From Streptomyces adelaidensis (GTDB taxonomy: Bacteria; Actinomycetota; Actinomycetes; Streptomycetales; Streptomycetaceae), in the NCBI RefSeq assembly GCF_016598475.1, contig NZ_JAEMUX010000025.1, positions 1-64,000 on the forward strand: a stretch of 64,000 nucleotides of DNA. Reading direction: 5' to 3'. The notes under the pieces were generated by a model. It made no database searches. It saw nothing but the letters and a program-made list of their open reading frames with translations, and had not been told where the DNA came from. Below, piece after piece: positions 15,501 through 25,761 of the stretch. The position numbers and the translations under genes are program-made. Position 1 is the stretch's first letter, and each line of letters starts with the position of its first letter.

Positions 15501-17282
15501 TCAGAGTTTGTCGGGTGTCCTGATGCCGAGCAGCGCCATGCCCTGGTGCAGGGTCCGGGCCGTCAGGTCGACCAGGAACAGACGGTTCTCCACCTGCTCC
15601 GGGGTCTCCGCCTTCAGGACCAGGCACTGGTCGTAGAACGTCGTCAGCAGCGTCGCCAGCTTGAAGAGGTACGCGGCCAGCTTGTGCGGCTCGTACGACT
15701 CGGCCACCTCGGCCAGGGTCTCGCCGAACTGGTCCAGGTGCAGACCCAACGCCCGCTCCGCCGCCGCCAGTTCGAGCTCCGGGTGGGCGGCCGGGGTGGC
15801 CTCGCCCGCCTTGCGGAGGATCGACTGGATACGGGCGTACGCGTACTGGAGGTACACCGAGGTGTCGCCGTTCAGCGACACCATCTGGTCCAGGTCGAAC
15901 TTGTAGTCCCGTACGGCCGAGGTCGACAGGTCGGCGTACTTCACCGCGCCGACGCCGACGTACCGGCCGTTCTCGACGATCTCCTGCTCGGTCAGGCCCA
16001 CCTTCTCGGCCTTCTCCCGGACGACCGCCGTGGCCCGGTCGATCGCCTCGTCGAGCAGGTCGACCAGCCGGATCGTCTCGCCCTCACGGGTCTTGAACGG
16101 CTTGCCGTCCTTGCCCAGCACCGTGCCGAACGCGAGCTGCCGCAGCTTGACGCCGTCGTTCAGCCAGCCCGCGCGGCGGGCCGTCTCGAAGACCATCTTG
16201 AAGTGCAGGGACTGCCGGGCGTCCACGACGTAGATCAAGGTGTCGGACTTCAGGTTGAGGACACGGTCCCTGATCGCGGAGAGGTCCGTCGCCGCGTAGC
16301 CGTAGCCGCCGTCCGACTTCTGCACGATCAGCGGGACCGGGTTGCCGTCCGGGCCCTTCACGTCGTCGAAGAAGACACAGAGGGCGCCCTCGGAGCGGAC
16401 CGCGACGCCCGACTCCTCCAGGAGGCGGCAGGTCTCCGCGAGCATGTCGTTGTAGCCGGACTCGCCGACGATGTCCGCGTCCCGGATCTCCATGTCCAGC
16501 TTCTCGAAGACCGAGAAGAAGTAGAGCTTCGACTCGTCCACGAACTTCTGCCACGCGGCGAGCGTCGCCGGGTCACCGGCCTGGAGGTCCACCACCCGGC
16601 GCCGCGCCCGCGTCTTGAACTCCTCGTCCGCGTCGAACAGCTTCCGGGCCGTCTTGTACAGCCGGTCCAGGTTCGACATCGCGGCCTCGCCGGACGCCTG
16701 GAGGTCGTCGCCGGCCTCCTTGTGGTCCAGCTCGTGCGGGTGCTCGTCCAGATACTGGATCAGCATGCCGAACTGGGTGCCCCAGTCGCCGATGTGGTGC
16801 CTGCGGACCACGTTCTCGCCGGTGAACTCCAGGATCTGGACCACCGCGTCACCGATCACCGCGGAGCGCAGGTGACCGACGTGCATCTCCTTCGCCACGT
16901 TCGGCTGGGCGTAGTCGATGACCGTCGTGCCCGGGTGCTCCGCGAACGGGACACCGAGGCGGCTCTCCGCGTCCGCGTACCGCGCCGCGAGGTTCTCGGT
17001 GATCGCCCGGTCGGTGAGGGTGATGTTCAGGAAGCCGGGGCCCGAGACCTCGATCTCCTTGATCACCTCGCCGGACTCCACCCGGGCGACGACCTGGGTG
17101 GCCAGCTCGCGGGGGTTGGCCTTCGCCTTCTTGGCCAGCGCGAGGATCCCGTTCGCCTGGAAGTCCGCCCGGTCGCTGCGTCGCAGCAGCGGGTCGACTC
17201 CGTCGGCTTCCGGGAGGGCGGAGGCGAGGGCGTCGGCGAGGCGCTGGTGGACGGAGGCGGTGAGGGACGTGACCGGGGCCAT
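15501..17282 (-). CDS. argS: Arginyl-tRNA synthetase
   Basis: Charges tRNA-Arg with arginine. The 593 residues have the usual class I layout: an N-terminal Add-1 domain (1-115), the HIGH-type signature [19 protein letters not shown] near 130-150, a degenerate KMSKS loop ([17 protein letters not shown]), and a C-terminal DALR anticodon-binding domain with [13 protein letters not shown]. The ATG start is set by family length; the open frame upstream is not conserved. It is divergent from lysS across about 310 nt. Confidence 0.97.
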   Translation of the reverse strand: MAPVTSLTASVHQRLADALASALPEADGVDPLLRRSDRADFQANGILALAKKAKANPRELATQVVARVESGEVIKEIEVSGPGFLNITLTDRAITENLAARYADAESRLGVPFAEHPGTTVIDYAQPNVAKEMHVGHLRSAVIGDAVVQILEFTGENVVRRHHIGDWGTQFGMLIQYLDEHPHELDHKEAGDDLQASGEAAMSNLDRLYKTARKLFDADEEFKTRARRRVVDLQAGDPATLAAWQKFVDESKLYFFSVFEKLDMEIRDADIVGESGYNDMLAETCRLLEESGVAVRSEGALCVFFDDVKGPDGNPVPLIVQKSDGGYGYAATDLSAIRDRVLNLKSDTLIYVVDARQSLHFKMVFETARRAGWLNDGVKLRQLAFGTVLGKDGKPFKTREGETIRLVDLLDEAIDRATAVVREKAEKVGLTEQEIVENGRYVGVGAVKYADLSTSAVRDYKFDLDQMVSLNGDTSVYLQYAYARIQSILRKAGEATPAAHPELELAAAERALGLHLDQFGETLAEVAESYEPHKLAAYLFKLATLLTTFYDQCLVLKAETPEQVENRLFLVDLTARTLHQGMALLGIRTPDKL

Positions 17283-17427
17283 GAGGGGGGAGCCGTTCTC
17301 CTCGGGGTACGGGTGGATGCCGCCAGTATCCCACGGGGGGTAAAAGGGTTTTCGTTCGGCGAGTGGGGGGTGCCTAATGGGTTGGGGGGACGGGGTTCGT
17401 CGGCGGGTGCGGGTGAGTTGTGGCTGA

Positions 17428-17478
17428 TCGCGCAGTTCCCCGCCCCTGAAAAGCATGGGGCCGCGCCCCGTGCTTTTC
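17428..17478. repeat. Dispersed Streptomyces repeat, copy 2, in the argS-lysS gap
   Basis: The unit starts TCGCGCAGTTCCCCGCCCC and continues into GAAAAGCATGGGG...CCCCGTGCTTTTC, an imperfect inverted repeat, as in copy 1 at 10391. The 310-nt divergent region 17283-17592 holds nothing else recognisable apart from the two promoters it must contain. Confidence 0.65.
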
Positions 17479-17592
17479 CCCCACCCGCCCGCTCCCCGCC
17501 CGGATACCTCGGCCACCCGAGCTCTCTGGGACAATGGCCCGGTCGCCGGGGACCGTACCGGCGGCCATGGATCACCTTCAGAAAAAGAGGAC

Positions 17593-19359
17593 GTGCCGAT
17601 CGTGGCTCAGAGCACCGAGACCACCGACTGGGTCTCCCGTTTCGCGGATGAGGTCATCGAGGAGTCGGAGCGTCGGGCCCCGGGCAAAGCGACATCACTC
17701 GCTACCGCTCCGGTGGTCGTCGTCGCGTCCGGGCTCTCGCCGTCCGGTCCGATCCACCTCGGCAACCTCCGCGAGGTCATGACCCCGCATCTCGTCGCCG
17801 ACGAGATCCGCCGCCGCGGGCACCAGGTCCGGCACCTCATCTCGTGGGACGACTACGACCGCTACCGCAAGGTCCCCAACGGCGTCGACGGCGTCGACGC
17901 GAGCTGGGCCGAGCACATCGGCAAGCCGCTCACCTCGGTGCCCGCCCCGCAGGGCTCCGCCCACCCCAACTGGGCCGAGCACTTCAAGGCGGCGATGACC
18001 GACGCGCTCGCCGAGCTGGGCGTCGAGTTCGACGGGATCAGCCAGACCGCGCAGTACACCGCCGGCGTGTACCGCGAGCAGATCCTGCACGCCATGAAGC
18101 ACCGCGGCGACATCGACGCCATCCTCGACCAGTACCGGACCAAGAAGGCCCCGGCCAAGAAGCAGCAGCAGAAGCCCGTGGACGAGGCGGAGCTGGAGGC
18201 GGCGGAGGGCTCCGGCGCCGCCGCCGAGGACGACGGCAGCAGCGGCTCCGCCGGGTACTTCCCGTACAAGCCCTACTGCGGGCGGTGCGAGAAGGACCTC
18301 ACCACCGTCACCGCCTACGACGACGACACCACCGAGCTGGCCTACACCTGCACCGCCTGCGGCTTCGCCGAGACCGTCGCGCTGAACGAGTTCAACCGCG
18401 GCAAGCTCGTCTGGAAGGTCGACTGGCCGATGCGGTGGGCGTACGAGGGCGTCGTCTTCGAGCCGAGCGGGGTCGACCACTCGTCGCCCGGCTCGTCCTT
18501 CCAGGTCGGCGGGCAGATCGTCGGGATCTTCGGCGGCGAGCGGCCCATCGGGCCCATGTACGCCTTCGTCGGCATCTCCGGCATGGCGAAGATGTCGTCG
18601 TCCAAGGGCGGCGTGCCGACCCCCGCCGACGCGCTGAAGATCATGGAACCGCAGCTCCTGCGCTGGCTCTACGCCCGCCGCCGCCCCAACCAGTCCTTCA
18701 AGATCGCCTTCGACCAGGAGATCCAGCGGCTCTACGACGAGTGGGACAAGCTCGATGCCAAGGTCGCCGAAGGGTCGGCCCTCCCGGCCGACATCGCCGC
18801 GCACTCCCGCGCGGTGCGTACGGCCACCGGTGAGCTGCCCCGCACGCCCCGCCCGATGCCGTACCGGACCCTCGCGTCCGTCGCAGACATCACCGCGGGC
18901 GCCGAGGACCAGACCCTGCGCATCCTCAGCGAACTCGACCCCGCCGACCCGATCTCCTCCCTCGACGAGGTACGGCCCCGGCTCGGCAAGGCCGAGGCCT
19001 GGATCAACACGCAGGTCCCCGCGGACCAGCGGACCGTCGTGCGCACCGAGCCCGACCTCGACCTGCTGAAGTCGCTCGACGAGCAGGCCCAGGGCTCGCT
19101 GCGGCTGCTGCTCGACGGCCTCGCCGAGCACTGGTCACTCGACGGGCTCACCCACCTCGTCTACGGCGTTCCCAAGGTCCAGGCCGGGTTCGCGGCCGAC
19201 GCCACGCCCAAGGAACTCCCGCCGGAGATCAAGACCGCCCAGCGGACGTTCTTCGCGCTCCTCTACCACCTGCTCGTCGGCCGCGACACCGGTCCGCGCC
19301 TGCCCACGCTGCTCCTCGCGGTGGGGCAGGAGCGGGTGCGGGTGCTGCTCGGGGAGTAG
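17593..19359 (+). CDS. lysS: Lysyl-tRNA synthetase, class I type
   Basis: Charges tRNA-Lys. This is the archaeal-type class I enzyme (LysRS1), known from several actinobacteria. It has [17 protein letters not shown] for the HIGH motif (residues about 42-58), a zinc-ribbon-like CGRCEKDL...CTACGF insertion, and KMSSSKGG for the KMSKS loop. The 588 residues are slightly longer than usual because of an Ala/Thr insertion after GKAT and an acidic Glu/Ala/Ser linker near 200-218. GTG at 17593 is adopted; GTG at 17602 has better spacing to GAGGA and is a real alternative. Confidence 0.95.
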   Translation: MPIVAQSTETTDWVSRFADEVIEESERRAPGKATSLATAPVVVVASGLSPSGPIHLGNLREVMTPHLVADEIRRRGHQVRHLISWDDYDRYRKVPNGVDGVDASWAEHIGKPLTSVPAPQGSAHPNWAEHFKAAMTDALAELGVEFDGISQTAQYTAGVYREQILHAMKHRGDIDAILDQYRTKKAPAKKQQQKPVDEAELEAAEGSGAAAEDDGSSGSAGYFPYKPYCGRCEKDLTTVTAYDDDTTELAYTCTACGFAETVALNEFNRGKLVWKVDWPMRWAYEGVVFEPSGVDHSSPGSSFQVGGQIVGIFGGERPIGPMYAFVGISGMAKMSSSKGGVPTPADALKIMEPQLLRWLYARRRPNQSFKIAFDQEIQRLYDEWDKLDAKVAEGSALPADIAAHSRAVRTATGELPRTPRPMPYRTLASVADITAGAEDQTLRILSELDPADPISSLDEVRPRLGKAEAWINTQVPADQRTVVRTEPDLDLLKSLDEQAQGSLRLLLDGLAEHWSLDGLTHLVYGVPKVQAGFAADATPKELPPEIKTAQRTFFALLYHLLVGRDTGPRLPTLLLAVGQERVRVLLGE

Positions 19360-19385
19360 GCCGACCACGCGTGCGTAGTCCGCGT

Positions 19386-19437
19386 GTACGACGATGGGGG
19401 GCGCCCGATGATCACCGGGCGCCCCCCATCGTCGTAC
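19386..19437. terminator. Bidirectional terminator between lysS and the DUF2637 gene
   Basis: A perfect 22-bp stem (arms 19386-19407 and 19416-19437) closes an 8-nt loop. The stem begins GTACGACGATGGGGGGCGCC. It lies between convergent genes and is symmetrical, so it should stop transcription from both sides. Confidence 0.88.
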
Positions 19438-19454
19438 GGTCGTACGTGCGCGGG

Positions 19455-20813
19455 TCACGCGATGTGCTCGTCCTCCAGCTCCGCGGTGTGGCGGTTCTGG
19501 AAGCGCAGCACCAGGCGCTTGGCCTCGGCGTCCAGGACGGAGACGCCGTAGGTCATCTCGATGTTGTCGCTGAACTCACGGGGCGTCGGGTAGCCGCTGC
19601 CAGGGGCTATCGACTGCTTGAAGACCTGGTAGTACGACTCCTCGTCCGGGGCGGCGGGTTCGGGGGTGCCGCCGCCCTCGCCCAGCTCGCGGGTGCGGCC
19701 GGGGCCGGCCGGGATGGGGAAGCTGCCGGTCTCCTCCGAAGAGGACTCCCGCGGCAGGCCCTCAGGCTCCTGGAACTGCTGCGGCTGGTACTGCTCCGCC
19801 TGGTACTGCTCCGGGTCCTGCTCCTCGTACCACTGCCCGTACTCCTCCTCGGGGACGTACGAGGGGTCGTAGCCGCCCTGGTAGGGGACCTGCTGGGGGT
19901 GGCGGGCGTGGAGCCAGGGGTTCGTCTCGGCAGGGGGTTCCTGCTCGGCGAAGTCCTGCTCCGGGAAGTCGGCGTACTCGGGCCGCTGCTGGGCGGGGGC
20001 GCTCTCCAGCTGGGGGCGCTGCTCGGCGGGAGGCGCCGCCTGGCGCGGGACGGGGGCCGCCGCGGCGGCGCGGCTGTCCGCGACCGGGGCGATCTCCGTG
20101 GGCGCCGGCGGCAGCAGCGCCGGTTCGATGCCGGCCGCCGCCAGGCCCGCCGGGGCCGTTTCCGCCAGCGGGACGCCGTAACGCGCCAGCCTCAGCGGCA
20201 TCAGGGACTCCACCGGGGCCTTGCGGCGCCAGGAACGGCCGAAGCGGGAGCGGAGGCGGGCCTGATAGACGAGACGTTCCTGCTCCAGCTTGATGACCTG
20301 GTCGTAGGAGCGCAGCTCCCAGAGCTTCATCCGGCGCCAGAGGAGGAACGTGGGGAGGGGGGAGAGGAGCCAGCGGGTGAGGCGGACGCCTTCCATGTGC
20401 TTGTCGGCCGTGATGTCGGCGATGCGGCCGGTGGCGTGGCGGGCCGCTTCGACCGAGACCACGAACAGGACCGGGATCACCGCGTGCATACCGACGCCCA
20501 GCGGGTCCGGCCAGGCCGCCGCGCCGTTGAACGCGATCGTCGCGACCGTCAGCAGCCACGCCGTCTGACGCAGCAGCGGGAAGGGGATCCTGATCCAGGT
20601 CAGCAGCAGGTCCATGGCCAGCAGCACACAGATACCCGCGTCGATCCCGATCGGGAAGACGTACGAGAAGTTCCCGAAGCCCTTCTGCAGGGCCAGCTCC
20701 CGCACTGCCGCGTAGGAACCCGCGAAGCCGATCCCGGCGATGATGACGGCGCCGAACACGACCACGCCGATGAGAACGCGGTGCATTCGAGTCAGCTGCA
20801 TTGGCGCGGCCAC
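19455..20813 (-). CDS. DUF2637 membrane protein with long repeat-rich cytoplasmic tail
   Basis: A 452-residue protein. The N-terminal 130 residues contain four predicted membrane segments (VLIGVVVFGAVIIAGIGF, YVFPIGIDAGICVLLAMDLLL, WLLTVATIAFNGAAAW, VIPVLFVVSVEAARH), matching DUF2637/SpdA-like proteins of Streptomyces. A helical region follows, then a long Gln/Pro/Glu/Tyr-rich disordered stretch, and a short conserved C-terminal domain (SDNIEMTYGVSVLDAEAKRLVLRFQNRH) that looks like a DNA-binding or replication-type helix pair. GGGGAG precedes the GTG start. The function is unknown; related proteins take part in plasmid spread or chromosome-associated regulation. Confidence 0.8.
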   Translation of the reverse strand: MAAPMQLTRMHRVLIGVVVFGAVIIAGIGFAGSYAAVRELALQKGFGNFSYVFPIGIDAGICVLLAMDLLLTWIRIPFPLLRQTAWLLTVATIAFNGAAAWPDPLGVGMHAVIPVLFVVSVEAARHATGRIADITADKHMEGVRLTRWLLSPLPTFLLWRRMKLWELRSYDQVIKLEQERLVYQARLRSRFGRSWRRKAPVESLMPLRLARYGVPLAETAPAGLAAAGIEPALLPPAPTEIAPVADSRAAAAAPVPRQAAPPAEQRPQLESAPAQQRPEYADFPEQDFAEQEPPAETNPWLHARHPQQVPYQGGYDPSYVPEEEYGQWYEEQDPEQYQAEQYQPQQFQEPEGLPRESSSEETGSFPIPAGPGRTRELGEGGGTPEPAAPDEESYYQVFKQSIAPGSGYPTPREFSDNIEMTYGVSVLDAEAKRLVLRFQNRHTAELEDEHIA

Positions 20814-20960
20814 CCGTACTCCCCTCCCCTTGCGTGTTGTTGCGCGCAACAGGGTGGCACATGTGTACGGCGAACGGGTTGCCGACAGGTGCGGAGCCCG
20901 GCCCCCACGGGGACCGGGCTCCGACAAAAGACCAGGTGGGACCAGGGCTCAGCGGCCCCG

Positions 20961-21893
20961 CTAGCTCTTCTTCTCACGGGTGGAGTCCGAACTCACATCC
21001 GCGCCCGAACCGCCCGACGACGACGCCTTCGTCGCATCCGCCGACGGCGTCTTCGAGGCGCTCTTGGAGGCGCTCTTCGACGGGGACGCCGACGCCGACG
21101 CGTCCGAACCGTCGTTCGCGTCCTCCACCGACTCCACGGCCTCCTTGGCAGCGGCCGTCGCCGACTTCAGCAGCACGGCCGCGTCCGGCGTCTTCTCACC
21201 GGCCAGGCCCGCCCCGTTGTACTCCAGCGTGATGACGACGTTCTCCGTACGCACCACGATGGTCTGCTGCTTGAAGGTGTCCCCGTCCTTCTTCAGGTCG
21301 TAGCGGACCACCGTCGCCTCGTCGCCGGTACCCTTCACCGGCTCCGTCTTGACGTTCTTCGCCCCGTCCACCGACTTCGCCGAGGTCACCTTCGACCGGT
21401 ACGCCTTGTACGCGCGGTCCTCGCCCGGGCCGTTCGCCGCGTTCGACTCCAGCAGGTGCAGGGACACGCTCAGCCAGCGGTACTGGGAACCGTCCACACC
21501 GTTGTTGTCGAGGCTGATCCAGCGGCAGTCGCCGGTCACGTTCTCCTCGGCGGCGTTGATCGCCTTGCCGGACTTCGCGCCCTCCGGTACCACCGACTTC
21601 AGCGTCTTCTGCGCGAACACCTCGCACGCGTCCGGCAGCACCGCGTACGCCGCCTCGACCACCTCGGGCGTGGCACTCTCCGTCGCCGTCTCCTTCAGCC
21701 CCGCCGGCGTCTCGTCACCGGAGGCACTGTCGGAGTCGGAGTCAGAGGAGCAGCCGACCGCCAGCAGAAGCACCGGCACGACCGCCGCGCCCACGAGGAC
21801 CCGGGCCCGGCCCGTGCGCCCGCGGCGCGCGACGCGCGCGGAGCGCACGATTCGCGGCGACTGATGCTGATCTGACTCTGCGGCTCGTTGCAT
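20961..21893 (-). CDS. DUF3558 lipoprotein
   Basis: A 310-residue secreted lipoprotein. After a long basic N-region, the hydrophobic segment VLVGAAVVPVLLLAVGC ends in a lipobox cysteine followed by an Asp/Ser tract. The DUF3558 domain spans about 75-240 (LPDACEVFAQKTLKSVVP, CRWISLDNN, RTENVVITLEYNGAG). The tail is a Ser/Ala/Lys-rich low-complexity stretch with repeated SKSASK. ATG at 21893 has AAGGAA close upstream; ATG at 21908 is the alternative. The region before the start carries a GATGGACGT repeat. It is paired with a second DUF3558 gene. Confidence 0.85.
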   Translation of the reverse strand: MQRAAESDQHQSPRIVRSARVARRGRTGRARVLVGAAVVPVLLLAVGCSSDSDSDSASGDETPAGLKETATESATPEVVEAAYAVLPDACEVFAQKTLKSVVPEGAKSGKAINAAEENVTGDCRWISLDNNGVDGSQYRWLSVSLHLLESNAANGPGEDRAYKAYRSKVTSAKSVDGAKNVKTEPVKGTGDEATVVRYDLKKDGDTFKQQTIVVRTENVVITLEYNGAGLAGEKTPDAAVLLKSATAAAKEAVESVEDANDGSDASASASPSKSASKSASKTPSADATKASSSGGSGADVSSDSTREKKS

Positions 21894-22097
21894 GGTTCCT
21901 TCACTCATGACGTCCATCACGTCCATCACGTTCATCACGCTCGCGGTTCCCGCGATCTCCTTGCGGGGTTCCTGCGTGCTTCCTGTGGCTTTCCTGCGGT
22001 CGGATCGGGTACGAGGGGCCACCGTACGTGGTGATGAAGAAGTGCGGTCCTGGTTCGGACGGTTCGCGCGCGGGCCCGAACCGCCCCCGACGCAGGC

Positions 22098-22976
22098 TCA
22101 GTCGTCGAACGCGGCGGCCAGCCGTTCCGCCAGTTTCCGGGCCTTGTCCTGCATTTCCTCGCTGTCCGGCACGGTCGTCGTGGTCGCCGGCTGCTCCTCG
22201 TACTCCACCGTCACGATCACATTCGACGTGCGGAACACCACAGTCACCGTCCGCTGCCGGCTCGTGCCGAGCGCGTCGTCCAGGAACGCCTCGTCGCCGA
22301 GATCGTCGAGCGTGCGGGGCAGGAGGGAGGCGGGTGTTCCGGAGACGGACGGGGACGGGGACGGGGAGGCGGTCGAGGAGGAATCGGAGCCGGAGGGGCC
22401 GGAGGGGTCGGGGGAGGGGCTGCCCGATGCGTCGGTGGTGGTCGGGTCGGCCTGATCGCCGTCCTCGGTCTGCGGAGAAGCGCTCTCGTCGGAAGGGCTC
22501 TCCTCGGACGCGCTCTCGCTCGGCGACGGCTCCGGAAGATCCGCCGCCTCCACCTTGGCGCCGTAGACCTCCTGCGCCTTGCTGTCGTCGCTGACCGTGT
22601 TGCCGTACGACGTCACGCGCTCGAAATCGACGAACAGATAGTCGGTGGCGTTGGTGGACTCCACCTTCCAACGGCAGCCGGCCTTCCGGTCCGTGTCGTA
22701 CGTCTGCGTCGCCTCGCCCTCGTAGGCCTGCTCCCGCTGCTCGGTGTCGGGGAGCTGCTCGATGCCGGGGAGGAGGGAGTCGAGGGAGTCGTGGTCGGCC
22801 GAGCCGCAGGGTTCCGGGAGCGTGTCGTAGCGGCCGGGCTGGGCGGTGGTGGCCGTCGTCGCGGTCTCACCCGGGCGGGCGTCGTCCTTCGAACCGCCGT
22901 CGTCCGACCCCGTGCACGCGGTCAGCAGTGCCGCGAGGAGCACGGCGACGCCGGGTACGTACGCCTTCCGCTGCAC
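22098..22976 (-). CDS. DUF3558 lipoprotein, second copy
   Basis: A 292-residue lipoprotein with signal sequence QRKAYVPGVAVLLAALLTAC and lipobox LLTAC. The DUF3558 features are EPCGSADHDSLDSLLPG, GCRWKVESTNATDYLFVDFERV and, near the C-terminus, RTSNVIVTVEYEEQP. A long Ser/Pro/Asp/Glu linker separates the two halves, where its neighbour has its low-complexity tail instead. GAGAGGAG lies 7 nt upstream of the GTG start. It transcribes in the same direction as the 20961 gene and diverges from rtcB. Function unknown; the two probably arose by duplication. Confidence 0.85.
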   Translation of the reverse strand: MQRKAYVPGVAVLLAALLTACTGSDDGGSKDDARPGETATTATTAQPGRYDTLPEPCGSADHDSLDSLLPGIEQLPDTEQREQAYEGEATQTYDTDRKAGCRWKVESTNATDYLFVDFERVTSYGNTVSDDSKAQEVYGAKVEAADLPEPSPSESASEESPSDESASPQTEDGDQADPTTTDASGSPSPDPSGPSGSDSSSTASPSPSPSVSGTPASLLPRTLDDLGDEAFLDDALGTSRQRTVTVVFRTSNVIVTVEYEEQPATTTTVPDSEEMQDKARKLAERLAAAFDD

Positions 22977-23181
22977 GGTGGGGCTCCTCTCGACGGGTCC
23001 CTCGGGACGCCTTCGCTGTCCTGTCCTGTGGTTATTCACTTGCCGCCCGGGGGTGACCCCCGGGCACCATGTGTATCGCACGCACTGCCGTGGACGCCGG
23101 TCCGGTATCCCTTTCGTGGACCCTTGGCGCCGGTTTTGCGTTCTGAGACTTTTGATGGAATTCCGGGGGAATGAGGGCGAT

Positions 23182-24375
23182 ATGTCGTACGTCGAGATAC
23201 CGGGCGCGAAGATACCCATCCGTATGTGGACCGACCCCGCGTCGGTCGACGAGGGGGCTCTGCAGCAGCTCCGCAACGTCGCGACCCTCCCCTGGATCAA
23301 GGGCCTCGCCGTGATGCCGGATGTGCATTACGGGAAGGGCGCGACGGTCGGGTCCGTCATCGCGATGCGAGGCGCTGTCTGTCCCGCCGCGGTGGGCGTG
23401 GACATCGGCTGCGGGATGTCCGCGGTGAAGACGTCCCTGACGGCCAACGACCTGCCGGGCGACCTGTCCCGGCTGCGGTCGAAGGTCGAGCAGGCGATTC
23501 CGGTGGGGCGGGGGATGCATGACGATCCCGTTGATCCGGGGCAGCTGCACGGGTTCCGGACCGCGGGGTGGGACGACTTCTGGGGGCGGTTTGAGGGGGT
23601 TGCTGAGGCGGTGCGGTTCCGGCGGGAGCGGGCCGGGAAACAGATGGGTACGCTCGGCGGGGGCAATCACTTTGCAGAAGTGAATATTTGCGATTCTGGG
23701 TTCGTGTGGTTGATGCTGCACTCCGGTTCACGCAACATTGGCAAGGAGCTGGCCGAGTATCACATCGGCATGGCCCAGAAGCTCCCTCACAACCAGGGCC
23801 TGGTCGACCGCGATCTCGCCGTTTTCGTGGCGGACACCCCGCAGATGGCGGCGTACCGGAACGACCTGTTCTGGGCGCAGGAGTATGCCAAGTACAACCG
23901 TGCGATCATGATGGCGCTCCTGAAGGACGTGATCCGCAAGGAGTTCAAGAAAGCGAAGCCGACCTTCGAGCCGGAGATCTCCTGCCACCACAACTACGTG
24001 GCGGAGGAACGGTACGAGGGCATGGAACTGCTGGTGACTCGCAAGGGTGCGATCCGCGCGGGTTCCGGGGAGTACGGCATCATCCCGGGCTCCATGGGCA
24101 CGGGTTCGTACATCGTGAAGGGTCTCGGCAACGAGAAGGCGTTCAACTCGGCCTCCCACGGCGCGGGCCGGCGCATGAGCCGCACCGCGGCGAAGCGTCG
24201 CTTCTCGACGAAGGACCTGGAGGAGCAGACGCGGGGCGTGGAATGCCGTAAGGACTCCGGCGTCGTCGACGAGATCCCGGGCGCCTACAAGCCGATCGAG
24301 CAGGTCATCGACCAGCAGCGGGACCTCGTGCAGGTGGTGGCGAAGCTGAAGCAGGTCGTCTGCGTGAAGGGTTGA
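23182..24375 (+). CDS. rtcB: RtcB-family RNA ligase
   Basis: RtcB enzymes join 2',3'-cyclic-phosphate (or 3'-phosphate) and 5'-hydroxyl RNA ends using GTP and Mn, and act in tRNA splicing or RNA repair. The 397 residues show all signatures: MPDVHYGKGATVGSVI, GVDIGCGM (metal-binding Cys), LGGGNHFAEV, HSGSRNIG, SCHHNYV, PGSMGTGSYIVKG, and SHGAGRRMSR with the histidine that becomes guanylylated. No archease gene is adjacent, so the protein may work alone. It is followed by a good terminator and a convergent homing endonuclease. Confidence 0.95.
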   Translation: MSYVEIPGAKIPIRMWTDPASVDEGALQQLRNVATLPWIKGLAVMPDVHYGKGATVGSVIAMRGAVCPAAVGVDIGCGMSAVKTSLTANDLPGDLSRLRSKVEQAIPVGRGMHDDPVDPGQLHGFRTAGWDDFWGRFEGVAEAVRFRRERAGKQMGTLGGGNHFAEVNICDSGFVWLMLHSGSRNIGKELAEYHIGMAQKLPHNQGLVDRDLAVFVADTPQMAAYRNDLFWAQEYAKYNRAIMMALLKDVIRKEFKKAKPTFEPEISCHHNYVAEERYEGMELLVTRKGAIRAGSGEYGIIPGSMGTGSYIVKGLGNEKAFNSASHGAGRRMSRTAAKRRFSTKDLEEQTRGVECRKDSGVVDEIPGAYKPIEQVIDQQRDLVQVVAKLKQVVCVKG

Positions 24376-24383
24376 AATGGGTA

Positions 24384-24407
24384 AGGCCCCGGTCGAAACC
24401 GGGGCCT
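24384..24407 (+). terminator. Terminator after rtcB
   Basis: A perfect 10-bp stem, AGGCCCCGGT with ACCGGGGCCT, closes a CGAA tetraloop 9 nt after the rtcB stop. It also lies just beyond the stop of the convergent endonuclease gene. Confidence 0.85.
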
Positions 24408-24418
24408 CATCTTCCTGG

Positions 24419-25252
24419 TTACTGATCGCTGGGCATGGACGCTTGGCCGGTGCGAAGTCGCCACATTCGTAGGGTGCAGCTCTGGGCGGTCCTGCCGAGT
24501 TCTTCGGCGGCTGCCGATGGGCTGTTCAACTCCAGCAGGATGCGATCTTCTTGCGGGGTCCAACTGCGCCTTGTGTACGCGGCTCGCATGTCGGCAGGAC
24601 GTGCCCAGGCGGCGATGGAGTCGGCAGTGGTGTGCTTGCGCTCCAGGGACAGGCGACCGGGGTGGTACAGGTTGGCTGCCAGGCGCTGGGCCGCTTCCAT
24701 CGTGTAGTAGAGGTTGTAGATGTCGTCCCGGGCATTGCGCTTGATGACGCGCTCGGTTCCGGTCACATCCGTGGCGTAGTCGCGCAGGTGAGAGGCGATG
24801 GCGGTGCTGGCCGTCGTGAGGGAGACGAACGGCCTCCCCTTGCGTGTGAAGCCGACTGAGCCGTCGGCGTCGATTACGCCTCGCAGGTAGTCGCTATGTG
24901 AGAATTCGCCGTTTGGCGGAGAGACCGTCTTCGACTTGCGTCCGTAGGGCAGTCCGAGGTCATTGAGTGTGGTTCTGGCTTCCAGGGAACACAGGCTCCA
25001 GACGGCCGATGTGTGAGTCTCGGCGAAGTTCGTGGAGCGGGTACGTTCGGTGATGCTGCTGTAATACGGCGTCAGCTTCTGGAACTTGCGCAGGATGTCG
25101 ATGTCCCGGGCGCTGATTTCGACGGTCAAACTGCCCTTCTGGCCGACTCCTTGTCGTAGATGCCCGTCCATCTGCAAGAAGCCGAACATGTACGCGTACT
25201 CGGGGACCATGAGGTCCATGAACTGGTGAGCGTTAGGCTCGCATTCAGCCAC
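24419..25252 (-). CDS. Free-standing LAGLIDADG homing endonuclease with Myb-like C-terminal domain
   Basis: A 277-residue protein with two LAGLIDADG-type helices, YMFGFLQMDGH (21-31) and YLRGVIDADGS (122-132), each ending in the acidic residue used to bind the catalytic metal. This makes it a monomeric two-repeat enzyme that would cut a long, nearly unique DNA site. The C-terminal 45 residues (RRSWTPQEDRILLELNSPSAAAEELGRTAQSC) look like a SANT/Myb helix set that could add DNA contacts. No intein splice motifs or group I intron surround it. GTG is taken as the start, with TAGAGGC upstream. It converges on rtcB. Confidence 0.82.
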   Translation of the reverse strand: MAECEPNAHQFMDLMVPEYAYMFGFLQMDGHLRQGVGQKGSLTVEISARDIDILRKFQKLTPYYSSITERTRSTNFAETHTSAVWSLCSLEARTTLNDLGLPYGRKSKTVSPPNGEFSHSDYLRGVIDADGSVGFTRKGRPFVSLTTASTAIASHLRDYATDVTGTERVIKRNARDDIYNLYYTMEAAQRLAANLYHPGRLSLERKHTTADSIAAWARPADMRAAYTRRSWTPQEDRILLELNSPSAAAEELGRTAQSCTLRMWRLRTGQASMPSDQ

Positions 25253-25419
25253 AGGGAAGCCTCTACTTCCGTGTCGGTCAGGCCCTCGGTCCGGGATGCC
25301 GCCCGGCCGAGGGCCGTCGTGTTGATGTTGTGGCGCGAGCCTAGGTCGGGAGTTCGGGCGGCGGGTGGGTGATCGAGATGGTTCACCCTTGTGAGTTATG
25401 GCCGTGCGAAGCTGCTGGC

Positions 25420-25755
25420 ATGGTGATCGCCCGCTCCGTTGCCCTGTTCGTGCTGGCCGCGCTGTTCGAGATCGGTGGGGCGTGGCTGGTGTGGCAGGGG
25501 GTGCGGGAGGAGCGGGGGTGGGGGTGGGTCGGGGCGGGGGTCGTCGCGTTGGGGGCGTACGGGTTCGTGGCGACGTTCCAGCCGGACGCGCACTTCGGGC
25601 GGATCCTCGCCGCGTACGGGGGGATCTTCGTGGCCGGGTCGATCGCCTGGGGGATGGTCGCGGACGGCTACCGGCCCGACCGGTGGGACGTGGCGGGCGC
25701 GTTGATCTGTCTCGCGGGCATGGCGGTGATCATGTATGCGCCGCGCGGGAACTGA
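25420..25755 (+). CDS. YnfA/UPF0060-family membrane protein
   Basis: A 111-residue integral membrane protein with four predicted helices and the family signatures [17 protein letters not shown] near the start, [26 protein letters not shown] in the middle and [20 protein letters not shown] at the end. The family is distantly related to small multidrug transporters; its transport role is unproven. ATG at 25420 is the first start that gives the normal length; GTG at 25423 is equally possible. It converges on the SnoaL-like gene with 6 nt between stops. Confidence 0.9.
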   Translation: MVIARSVALFVLAALFEIGGAWLVWQGVREERGWGWVGAGVVALGAYGFVATFQPDAHFGRILAAYGGIFVAGSIAWGMVADGYRPDRWDVAGALICLAGMAVIMYAPRGN

Positions 25756-25761
25756 GTGACG

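Noticed and set aside
19371-21875. 834-codon plus-strand open frame
   Set aside because: It runs antisense through the DUF2637 and DUF3558 genes and has the Arg/Leu/Val-rich composition of a shadow frame.
24419-25252. Intein or group I intron in rtcB
   Set aside because: RtcB is uninterrupted with all motifs, and the endonuclease gene lies outside it on the other strand.
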